NCBI GenBank assembly: GCA_964546435.1
Contig: CAZJKJ010000008.1
Span: 15,572-79,571, forward strand
Reading direction: 5' to 3'
DNA length: 64,000 nt
Source: CAYNST01 sp964546435
GTDB taxonomy: Bacteria; Pseudomonadota; Gammaproteobacteria; Pseudomonadales; Cellvibrionaceae
Part shown: one piece after another, positions 25,478-33,144 of the stretch
Numbering within the stretch: the stretch's first letter is position 1
Layout: each line of letters begins with the position of its first letter
Notes under the pieces: generated by a model
What the model saw: the letters and a program-made list of their open reading frames with translations, nothing else
What the model was told of the DNA's origin: nothing
Database searches by the model: none
Made by a program: the position numbers and the translations under genes

Positions 25478-27213
25478 TGCAATATCTGTCCCGTCTGAAT
25501 TTTTGGAATTGTGAAGAAAAACGACGACCCTTTGCCCGGCTCGGATTCCACCCAGATTTCGCCTCCGTGACGCTCCACGATTTTCTTGCAAATTGCCAGC
25601 CCGATACCGGTTCCGGAATATTCCTCATTACGATGCAGACGCTTGAAAACTTCAAATATCTTTTTGTGATGACGGGCATCGATACCTATGCCGTTATCGC
25701 TTACCGAGATTTTCCAGTGCCCCGCAAGATCTTCTGCGTTGACCCAGGTCCGTGCCTGGCAATCGTCGCGCTGATACTTCAAGCCGTTGGTGATCAGGTT
25801 AACCAGCAGCTGGTACATCTGTGTGCGATGGGCAAGCACGGTGGGCAGGTCCGAGTGTGTCACGTCGGCACCCTCGTAGCCGGGGTTCGCCCGCAGGTTT
25901 TCCCGCACCAGGTCCACCAACTCGTTCAGGTTTACCGATTCCGGTTTGAGCAAAGTGGTGTCGAGGCGGGAATAATCAAGAATGTCCCGGATCAATGCCT
26001 GGGCCCGGTTGGCGCCGTCCACAATATATTTGAGATAACGGGCCGCCTTTTCATCGGCGGCGGCAAGTTGCAGGTGCTGCTCCAGCTTTTCCGAAAAGCT
26101 GTGCATCATCCGCAGGGGTTCCTGCAGGTCGTGAGAGCAGATGTAGGCGAAGCGGTGCAGCTCTTCATTGGAATCGGTAAGTTTCTTGACCAGCAATTCT
26201 TTTTCCGTCATGTCAGTGGCCACGCCCAACAGGAAGATTTCGCCTCGTTCGTTGTAAAACCTGCGCCGCTGGGTATCGAGAACGAGTCGGCGGCCGTTTT
26301 CCCGGTCGAAGGATTCCTCAACCCGCGAGTAACCCTGTTCAATGGCGAGGCGGTCCTGTTCCAGATGGCTGGTGGAGGCGAGCTGTTCGCGGCTGGACGC
26401 GGTTGTGACCCGGTAACTGGCGCCGCTGCCGGGATAGAGGTCCTTGAAAGAGACGTTGCACTCGACCAGTTCCAGGTTGGCATCGCGGACATAAATCAGC
26501 GCCGGAATCTCGTCAAAAACCAGCTTCTGGAAATTCAGCGCATCGGCCAGTTTCTCCTCGAATTTTTTCCGGTCCGAGATATCGTCCACCGAGCCGGCAA
26601 GTTTGGTGGCATTGCCCAACTCGTCGCTGACGGTTTTGCCCTTGGCGTGCAGCCAGATATAGCGGTCCGCAGCGTGCCGGACACGGTATTCAATATGGTA
26701 GGGTTCGTTGCGCTTGAGACTGGTGTCGATGGCATCAAGCATGGCCTTGCCGTCGTCGGGATGCACCAGTGAAAGAAACTCCGTGAATGTCGGCTGATGA
26801 CTCGTGGGGATGCCGAGCAATTCATTGAGTTTTGGTGACCAGTAAAGATCATTGGCGGGGACATCCCAGACCCAGAAGCCGGAGTTTGATGATTCTACGG
26901 CCAGCCGGTAGCGTTCTTCCCGGCGCTCCAGCCGGCGCCGGTTTTCCTCCATCTGCCGGATCTTCTGTGCCACCTCGTTCCGGATCCGTTGTTGGGTCCG
27001 GATTGATTGAAAGGATCCATATCCGAGGGCCACAGTGAACAGTGAGCAGAGCACCAGCTGAATCCAGGGCAGGTGCCTGACGGGTGCGGGCAGGTCAGCA
27101 GTGATGTGAATTCCATAAGTAAACAGGACCAGGGTCGCGACAATTCCCGCTGCCAGGATCGCCAGCGGCGCGTGAAAATCGAAATAATCTGGACGAATAC
27201 GCTCGGTTGGCAT
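25474..27213 (-). CDS. Membrane PAS-PAS sensor histidine kinase
   Basis: 579 residues. Two N-terminal transmembrane helices (about 15-32 and 49-66) are followed by a coiled coil, a PAS/PAC pair (SNSGFWVWDVPANDLYWSPKL, then HIEYRVRHAADRYIWLHAKGK) and a second PAS. The HisKA segment is RFAYICSHDLQEPLRMMHSFSEKL. The ATP lobe has VNLITNGLKYQ, VSDNGIGID and SGTGIGLAICKKIVERHGG. It begins the signalling operon and is the only member with a membrane sensor. The signal is unknown; PAS folds often bind haem, flavin or small metabolites. Confidence 0.9.
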   Translation of the reverse strand: MPTERIRPDYFDFHAPLAILAAGIVATLVLFTYGIHITADLPAPVRHLPWIQLVLCSLFTVALGYGSFQSIRTQQRIRNEVAQKIRQMEENRRRLERREERYRLAVESSNSGFWVWDVPANDLYWSPKLNELLGIPTSHQPTFTEFLSLVHPDDGKAMLDAIDTSLKRNEPYHIEYRVRHAADRYIWLHAKGKTVSDELGNATKLAGSVDDISDRKKFEEKLADALNFQKLVFDEIPALIYVRDANLELVECNVSFKDLYPGSGASYRVTTASSREQLASTSHLEQDRLAIEQGYSRVEESFDRENGRRLVLDTQRRRFYNERGEIFLLGVATDMTEKELLVKKLTDSNEELHRFAYICSHDLQEPLRMMHSFSEKLEQHLQLAAADEKAARYLKYIVDGANRAQALIRDILDYSRLDTTLLKPESVNLNELVDLVRENLRANPGYEGADVTHSDLPTVLAHRTQMYQLLVNLITNGLKYQRDDCQARTWVNAEDLAGHWKISVSDNGIGIDARHHKKIFEVFKRLHRNEEYSGTGIGLAICKKIVERHGGEIWVESEPGKGSSFFFTIPKIQTGQILQ

Positions 27214-27461
27214 GCGCGGCGGCTTTTTATTGGAATCTTGCTAAGTTTAGAGCAGTTTCGCGCGGGCGGTGATTGCAAGAATATTGTTGGCGTGTTCAAC
27301 AATCCGGACCGCATGAGAGGGTTCGCGCGTTCGAACTCATTGGTGACGGAGGAAAGGAGTAGCTCCCAAAGCGCAATAAATGCCGTCTGGGCACGGTAAA
27401 TGCAGACCAAAGTACTTCCAAAGCGGTACTCAATTCGCCAACACCGAAGCAGGAGATCCTG

Positions 27462-27749
27462 ATGAATAACAGTCGAGGTTCACAGCGGGAAAATCCGGTC
27501 CAGCGCACCGTCGACGCGTTTTGGGCGACAGGAACGCGCGACGCCAACGAGCACACGTTACGGATTCCTCAATCCTATGACGAAGAAGATTTTGCCAGGA
27601 TGGAAGCGGTCATGCGAAAGGTGGATATCCACTGTCACGTGCGGACCGATCCGGATCACTCCAACATCCACGTCGTCAGCACAACTCCCGTGGAAAAATT
27701 TGTCACTTCATTAAGTGGGGCGGGGTACGAGGTGCTGGAAGTGTTTTAG
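27462..27749 (+). CDS. Small conserved-looking hypothetical protein
   Basis: 95 residues, no signal or membrane segment; AGGAG stands a few bases before the ATG. It contains QRTVDAFWATGTRD, EEDFARMEAVMRKVDIHCHV and a C-terminal VEKFVTSLSGAGYEVLEVF, an alpha/beta pattern that could be a ferredoxin-like fold. No family recognised. It is monocistronic, followed by a strong inverted repeat. Confidence 0.55.
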   Translation: MNNSRGSQRENPVQRTVDAFWATGTRDANEHTLRIPQSYDEEDFARMEAVMRKVDIHCHVRTDPDHSNIHVVSTTPVEKFVTSLSGAGYEVLEVF

Positions 27750-27752
27750 GCT

Positions 27753-27791
27753 CTGTAAGAAAAGTCCTTCGCTTGACGACTTTTCATACAG
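27753..27791 (+). terminator. Long inverted repeat downstream of the small gene
   Basis: CTGTAAGAAAAGTC (27753-27766) pairs with GACTTTTCATACAG (27778-27791) with one mismatch over 14 bp and an 11-base loop, just after the stop codon. A short T run lies in the 3' arm. It is likely a terminator or a mobile palindromic repeat. Confidence 0.55.
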
Positions 27792-27815
27792 ACCCTGGTG
27801 TGCTCCTGACCTTGC

Positions 27816-27882
27816 TGCACCCCCGTTAACCCGTCATCCTGCACCCCGTTAACCCGTCATCCTGCGCGCGTAGTCGCAGGAT
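27816..27882. repeat. Direct repeat pair and palindrome
   Basis: TGCACCCC(C)GTTAACCCGTCATCC occurs twice head to tail (27816-27839 and 27840-27862). The second copy runs into a hairpin, ATCCTGCG (27859-27866) with CGCAGGAT (27875-27882). Palindromes of this look are scattered between genes in many proteobacteria; here it sits between two convergent genes. Confidence 0.65.
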
Positions 27883-27899
27883 CCACGGGAGAGAAGCGC

Positions 27900-28268
27900 T
27901 TATCTGGGTTCTATAACAATTTCGGGATCAAGAACCCGATCTCCGATGATGACGTCGTATTTGTAGGAGCGGGTTTTCTCGGTGCCGTCGTCACAGTTGC
28001 AGATGGTATCGGGAATCTTGATGCTGACGGCGCGGCGCCGGCTGTTCAGCAATTTGTCGCAGCGCGGTGAACCATGGGGAAAACGGATACTGAATTCAGA
28101 GTCGCCCACGAATTTCAACGTGTCGCCCGCCTTCAGGCGAATGGCTTCGGTGTCGACCTGGGGCATGCCGTCGCACCCGGTGGAGACGCGGACAAACTGG
28201 ATGCCACGTGCAGTTTTGCCTCGATGATCTGCTGGATGGGGATGTTTTACAGGATGGACATGTTCCAT
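27900..28268 (-). CDS. Small hypothetical protein (possibly DP-EP family)
   Basis: 122 residues starting MEHVHPVKHPHP, with ATG 28268 preceded by AAGGAG. The body is predicted beta-rich (IQFVRVSTGCDGMPQVD, KAGDTLKFVGDSEFSIRFPHG, SYKYDVIIGDRVLDPEIVIEP) and looks like a single immunoglobulin or cupredoxin-type domain without copper ligands. The DPEIVIEP ending is reminiscent of the small DP-EP family, but I cannot confirm this. No signal peptide. Confidence 0.5.
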   Translation of the reverse strand: MEHVHPVKHPHPADHRGKTARGIQFVRVSTGCDGMPQVDTEAIRLKAGDTLKFVGDSEFSIRFPHGSPRCDKLLNSRRRAVSIKIPDTICNCDDGTEKTRSYKYDVIIGDRVLDPEIVIEPR

Positions 28269-28454
28269 GGAAAGCTCCTTTTTTTGGCATTTAATCAATA
28301 AAGGTGAGCCGTCGGGCCGGCATAGTGACCGGCCCTGCCGCAGTCGGCAGAAGGAAGGCTACTGAACTATGCGACGCCTTTCTGTTAAAAAAGTTACAGA
28401 AGTTTTCCGGTTAATCATTGCGGGGCGTGTCGTCGGGAAAAATCTCGCCGAAGA

Positions 28455-30803
28455 TCACGGCTGAATATCGGCCACGTTGATATCTCGTTGGGTATAGAGA
28501 TTTGCCAGATCCGGGTCCGACTCAATCAGCTCTTTGGAATACCCCATGTGTATAAGTTGATGGGAGTGCGCAATGGCTTCCCGGATGTTGCCGGTGAGCG
28601 CCATGATGCGCAGGGCCTGGTAGCGGGAGTTGATATTGTCCGGATCGATGGTCAAGGCCCGGTCCAGATACAGATTCGCCGCTTCATACTCTTCCAGAAA
28701 AAAATGGCAGATGGCCAGATGCCGCAGCGCTACGACATCTTTGGGGTTGGCTTCCAGAGCGACGCTCGCGGAGGCAATCGCCCGGGCATAGAGGTTGCGC
28801 GCCTCATCGCCGCGACCCCGCAGTTGCCGCAGTGCATCGGCATGGTTGGTCAGCCAGCGGTAGTTGTCGGGTTCCATGGCCACCGCTTTGGCAAACATCT
28901 GGCTGGCGCGCCGATAGTCGCCCGCGAAGAAATGCATCACGCCGCTGTTGGAATAGGTTGAAGCGCGGGGAACCAGGTCCACCGAGCGGGCGAACGCGGC
29001 CGCTGCTTCCGCGAATTCACCCAGATAAAGGTGGGCTGCCCCAGTGCCGTTGTGCGCGGCGACATTGTCCGGCGTGAGCTCCAGAACCTTCGCGAATTCG
29101 TTGACCGCCTCGCGGTGACGGCCGCTATTGGACAGAAATGCGCCATATTCCTGGTGGGCCATCCAGTTGAACGGATCTTTGCGGGCGGCGATCTTGAACG
29201 TCGCCTCCGCGGCTTCGTCCTGATTGTTCAGGCTGTACAGGCGCGCCAGCGCAATATACGCAGAGGCGCGGGTGGAATCGGCGTCGATGGATTCATGCAG
29301 CAGCGCGAAGGCATTGTCGTAATCCCCGGTGTCCCGGTAGATGGTGCCCAGCGCTTCGAGGGTGACCGGGTTGCTGGCGCTTTGCCGCTGGGCGGTGGCG
29401 CAATACGGGTGGGCGAGGCCCAGCCATTCACTGGACCCGGTCAATTGGAATTTGCCGGCATAGGTCTGACATATGCCCACATTGGCCAGCGCAAAGTCAT
29501 TGTCGAACACCAGCGCGGTGCTGAAATTGTTCAGGGCAATATCCAGGGGCTCATGGGCGAGCGGTTGCTGTAAAGCGCCGCGACCCTGCAGATAGAAGTC
29601 ATAGGCGGAGACATTGGCCGTCAGAGTCAGCGGCGCCGGTCGTACCGCCGGCAGATCGAACTCTTCCGCCAGCAGCTGGGCAATGTCGGCGGTCACCCGG
29701 TCCTGCAGCAAAAATATGTCCCGGGTGGCACCATCGAGCTTGCCGCCACCGATCTGGACGCCGTCCTTGCGGCGCACCAGCGTGTAAGAAATCCGCAGGT
29801 GATCGCCCGTCTGCTGGATGGTGCCCTCAAGTTTTACCGGCGCAAACACGCCCTGTTCCGACTTCACCGTGTACAGCTGCGGCACGCCGGACAGCTGCGC
29901 GCGAATGGCTTCAGTCACGCCGACACTGAAATAGTTGCTCACGCCGGTGCCATCCATCAGGTTGCGGAAATCGGCCACTTCGACATAATTGGCGGTGGAC
30001 GGCCGGCTCGACCAGTAACCGAGTCCTGCCAGCACGGCCAATAGCGTCAGCGCGAGGGCGGCGGAGCGATAGCCGGAATTCAGAAAGAGCTGGGAAATCC
30101 CCTGGACGACGTAGTGCAGATGGTCCGGCCACCGGATGCGGGAAGGGCGGACCAGAAAGGCCGGTATCCGCCGATCCTTTCCGCCGGCGCGCCGGGCGCC
30201 CAGGGATTTGCTCGACCCGCCGAGACTATCCTGGACCGTGTCGAAAACCGCCGCCGACATACAGACCGACCCCGGCAGCGCGAGCGCCTCCAGCTCTGCG
30301 ACGATACTCACGTCATCGCCGAAAACGGTGTTTCCGCGAATCCCGACAACGCCCTGATGCACCCCGATCCGTACCTTGAGTTCGGCCTTCCTCGAGGATC
30401 TTGGCCGCTCCGGAAGGTCCGGGCCCCGTGGCGTTTGTCCTTTCCCTCGCAGTTGCTGATTGAAGCGGTCGATCTCGACCTGAATGGCCAGCGCTGCCTG
30501 GACGGCGTCCTCCGCTTGCGCGAAACGCGCCAGGACGGCGTCGCCAATATATTCCACGACTTTGCCGCGACGCCTGTGAATACCCGAGGTAACTATGTGC
30601 CGGTATTCAGTCAGCAGCCACAGCGCAGTCACTTCATCGCGGGCCATCAAACGGGAGTAACCCACGACATCGCTGAACATCAGTGTCTGGACGCAATGGA
30701 CGGTTCGGGGCTGGGGTGGCGCTGCGGGCGGGCGCTCGCCAGAGAAGGGACGTGAGGGGTTCTCCGGAAATTCAATAATGATGGAGGATTGATTCATCGC
30801 CAT
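28455..30803 (-). CDS. Class III adenylate/guanylate cyclase with C-terminal TPR repeats
   Basis: About 782 residues. The cyclase homology domain is at about 35-210, with metal-binding Asp in TLMFSDVVGYSRLMARDE and EYIGDAVLARFAQAEDAVQAAL, and KVRIGVHQGVVGIRGNTVFG. One transmembrane helix (SAALALTLLAVLAGLGYWSS) follows. Then comes an intermediate domain with FRNLMDGTGVSNYFSVGVTEAIRAQL, as in cyclases and CadC-like regulators, and many tetratricopeptide repeats (for example NPKDVVALRHLAICHFFLEEYEAANLYLDRAL). The layout suggests a cytoplasmic cyclase and a periplasmic TPR sensor region. ATG 30803 (MAMNQSS) fits better than the longer frame. Confidence 0.85.
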   Translation of the reverse strand: MAMNQSSIIIEFPENPSRPFSGERPPAAPPQPRTVHCVQTLMFSDVVGYSRLMARDEVTALWLLTEYRHIVTSGIHRRRGKVVEYIGDAVLARFAQAEDAVQAALAIQVEIDRFNQQLRGKGQTPRGPDLPERPRSSRKAELKVRIGVHQGVVGIRGNTVFGDDVSIVAELEALALPGSVCMSAAVFDTVQDSLGGSSKSLGARRAGGKDRRIPAFLVRPSRIRWPDHLHYVVQGISQLFLNSGYRSAALALTLLAVLAGLGYWSSRPSTANYVEVADFRNLMDGTGVSNYFSVGVTEAIRAQLSGVPQLYTVKSEQGVFAPVKLEGTIQQTGDHLRISYTLVRRKDGVQIGGGKLDGATRDIFLLQDRVTADIAQLLAEEFDLPAVRPAPLTLTANVSAYDFYLQGRGALQQPLAHEPLDIALNNFSTALVFDNDFALANVGICQTYAGKFQLTGSSEWLGLAHPYCATAQRQSASNPVTLEALGTIYRDTGDYDNAFALLHESIDADSTRASAYIALARLYSLNNQDEAAEATFKIAARKDPFNWMAHQEYGAFLSNSGRHREAVNEFAKVLELTPDNVAAHNGTGAAHLYLGEFAEAAAAFARSVDLVPRASTYSNSGVMHFFAGDYRRASQMFAKAVAMEPDNYRWLTNHADALRQLRGRGDEARNLYARAIASASVALEANPKDVVALRHLAICHFFLEEYEAANLYLDRALTIDPDNINSRYQALRIMALTGNIREAIAHSHQLIHMGYSKELIESDPDLANLYTQRDINVADIQP

Positions 30804-31175
30804 GAACTGATACACCTGTGTTGGCGGTTCCCGAGCCCCGCCGGGCGTACCTCGTGCAGTCCGGTTCGCGGGTCTGACGGATTGCCGCCGGAATACCAAG
30901 GTTTATACTCCGGTTCCCTCGGGAGTTCAATTTACCGGCAGACGCGTGTCGTCTGTTTCATCCGGAATTGCCAAGAGTGTTGCAAAGTCGCCTACGGAAA
31001 TTCCAGCGGGATGCACTCATCGCGCCCAAATAACGTAGATAGCGATTCCGGTGCTACCCGGGGGGTTATCAAAAGCAGCATTATGCCGGATGCCGTTCAT
31101 CCTGCCTTCAGTGTGATGCCGTTACCGTTACCGCCGGAATTTACTCATAAATTTGGGGATTGGAGAGTGCGATCA
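30804..31175. other. Divergent intergenic region, no gene seen
   Basis: 372 bp between the divergent cyclase and OmpA-family genes. The frame of the downstream gene stays open back to 30789 but has no ribosome site before GGAGAG at about 31163. Promoters are expected here but I cannot place them. Confidence 0.4.
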
Positions 31176-32594
31176 ATGAAGTTAGTCATGTGGAAAAGCG
31201 CGTTGCTTGGGGCTTGTCTGATGTTGACGACGCAGCTGGCTTCAGCGGTGGAAGGCGAGACGGACGCGCTGTTTCGAAAAGCCAATGATTCACTGAGGGA
31301 GGCCAATGCGGTGTATGCGAATGTATTGGCGCCGACCTCCTATGCAGACGCCATTGCCGTGTTCCGCACCGCGCGAACCGCCATGGAAAAGGGCGCGGAC
31401 ACCGAGCAGGCGCGCACTGCCATGGCAGAGGCTGACCGGAAGTTGCAAAAGACCACCATGATTGCGACGGATGCCCAGGCCATCATGACCGATGCCGTTC
31501 GCGGCAGGACCAACGCCATCCAGGCCAATGCCGAAAAGCACTCCCCGGAAAAATGGCAGGCAGCCGAAACCATACTTGTGGATGCGGCATTCAAACTGGA
31601 AGAGGGCAAGGAGTCTACCGCCCGCCGGCTGGCTGCAGAAGCCGCGCCGCTGTATAACGATGCCGAACTGGCAGCGATCAAAGCGAACTATTTAAAGGAA
31701 GGCAATGATCTGCTGGAAAAAGCCAGGCGCGAAAAAATCGGCCGGCGTGCGCCCAAGACTCTGGATCGTGCGGAGACTTTGCTGCGGGATGCCGAAGCGG
31801 CGATTCTGGCCGACCGCTACGACGTCGATCGACCGCGTTCGCTGGCACGGGATGCGACCCGCGAATTGCGCCGTGCCTTCGTCATCGCCGAGCGGCTGGC
31901 AGTAGTCGCCAACCGCGACATGTCGCTGGAGGAGCTGGTGCTGGATATGGAGAAACCCTTCAACCAGTTGGCTGAATTGCTGGATGTATCGCTGGTCGGT
32001 GAAGATCCCCGGGACCTTGCAGGACCTCTGGTTACCGAAATCGAACGACTGCAGGCGGCGGCCGTGGAACTTCAGGAAACCCAGCGGGAAGTCGAGAAAC
32101 TCAATGGCATGATTGGCGAAATGGAGCTGCGCCTGGGCATGCAGTCCGAGCGCCTGGAAAGACAGGAGCAGCACAAGGCCAAGTTCGAGCAGATCCAGGC
32201 GCTGTTCACGCCGGAAGAAGCCGACGTTCTGAAGTACGGCGATGATATTGTGGTGCGCCTGATCGGTCTGCAATTCAGCCCCGGCAGTGCCGTGGTCGAA
32301 CCGCGATTCGATGTACTGTTGGGCAAGGCGCAAAAGGTGATGGACCAGTACCCGGACGCCCCCGTCAGTGTCGAAGGCCACACCGACTCGTTTGGCAGCA
32401 ACTCTACCAACCTGGCGCTATCGGAAAAACGCGCCTCCGCTGTCCGTGTGAGCCTGTTGCGGGATCGCGAATCCCAGCATGAGCGCGTCGTCGCCCAGGG
32501 TTACGGCGAGAGTCGCCCCATCGCCAACAACGAAACCGAAGCAGGTCGCGCCAAAAACCGCCGGATCGATCTGGTCATGAAAATCCGCGATTAA
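31176..32594 (+). CDS. OmpA-family peptidoglycan-binding protein with helical N-terminal domain
   Basis: 472 residues. The signal peptide is LLGACLMLTTQLASAVEG. About 300 residues of alanine-rich helices and coiled coil follow (ANAVYANVLAPTSYADAI, ERLQAAAVELQETQREVEKL). The C-terminal OmpA domain has VEGHTDSFGSNSTNLALSEKRA and GYGESRPIANNETEAGRAKNRR, with the Asp and Arg that hold diaminopimelate. There is no beta barrel, so the protein probably sits in the periplasm or is held by partners. ATG 31176 has GGAGAG upstream. Confidence 0.88.
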   Translation: MKLVMWKSALLGACLMLTTQLASAVEGETDALFRKANDSLREANAVYANVLAPTSYADAIAVFRTARTAMEKGADTEQARTAMAEADRKLQKTTMIATDAQAIMTDAVRGRTNAIQANAEKHSPEKWQAAETILVDAAFKLEEGKESTARRLAAEAAPLYNDAELAAIKANYLKEGNDLLEKARREKIGRRAPKTLDRAETLLRDAEAAILADRYDVDRPRSLARDATRELRRAFVIAERLAVVANRDMSLEELVLDMEKPFNQLAELLDVSLVGEDPRDLAGPLVTEIERLQAAAVELQETQREVEKLNGMIGEMELRLGMQSERLERQEQHKAKFEQIQALFTPEEADVLKYGDDIVVRLIGLQFSPGSAVVEPRFDVLLGKAQKVMDQYPDAPVSVEGHTDSFGSNSTNLALSEKRASAVRVSLLRDRESQHERVVAQGYGESRPIANNETEAGRAKNRRIDLVMKIRD

Positions 32595-32653
32595 AAAGCG
32601 AAGTCCACTGCTTCGCCATTGACTGTAGAAAGGCAGCAGAACGGAGACTCCAC

Positions 32654-32709
32654 TTCTGCCTTCTGCCTTCTGCCTTCTGCCTTCTGCCTTCTGCCTTCTG
32701 CCTTCTGCC
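32654..32709. repeat. Heptanucleotide tandem repeat (TTCTGCC) x8
   Basis: Eight perfect copies of TTCTGCC in 56 bp, in the 550-bp spacer between the OmpA-family gene and the xylanase gene. A 7-bp unit shifts frame with each change in number, but no supported gene runs through it. It is likely a fast-evolving microsatellite. The rest of the spacer (32595-33144) holds no convincing gene. Confidence 0.95.
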
Positions 32710-33144
32710 TGCGCCTCCGTGGGAGCCTCGGATCAGCCGGGGCCTCCTTTGACATGTCGCCCTTCATGACGCTGTTCATCCCCGTGATCATTCTCACCAA
32801 TAGTGATCGTCCTGCCAATGCTTTATTATCATCGCTTGTCTGCGTTCATTTAGTTATTTGGTGCGGGCTCAGCTTATATACTTCAATTATAAAGAATGAC
32901 TATATTGCTTAAAAAGGTGACGAATGGTTGCGTGACGTCTAATTCAACGTGGTATCTTGTCGCCGTCTCGAATGGGTAGGAATAAAGTGCGGGTTTTGAG
33001 TGCATACCGGCTTGAATTCCTCAATTGGAGTATTTGGCTCCACAAGCTGGATTCAGAGTGTCCAGCGGGAGGCGGCTTCCGGGGGTTTCAGGATTGAAAG
33101 CACCCGGAAACCCGAAGGGCATCAAACAACTGGAGATACCTGGA

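Noticed and set aside
25456..26772. 438-codon plus-strand frame opposite the PAS kinase
   Set aside because: Antisense shadow; the minus-strand product has full PAS, HisKA and ATPase motifs.
32654..32709. CRISPR-like array
   Set aside because: The units are contiguous 7-mers without spacers.
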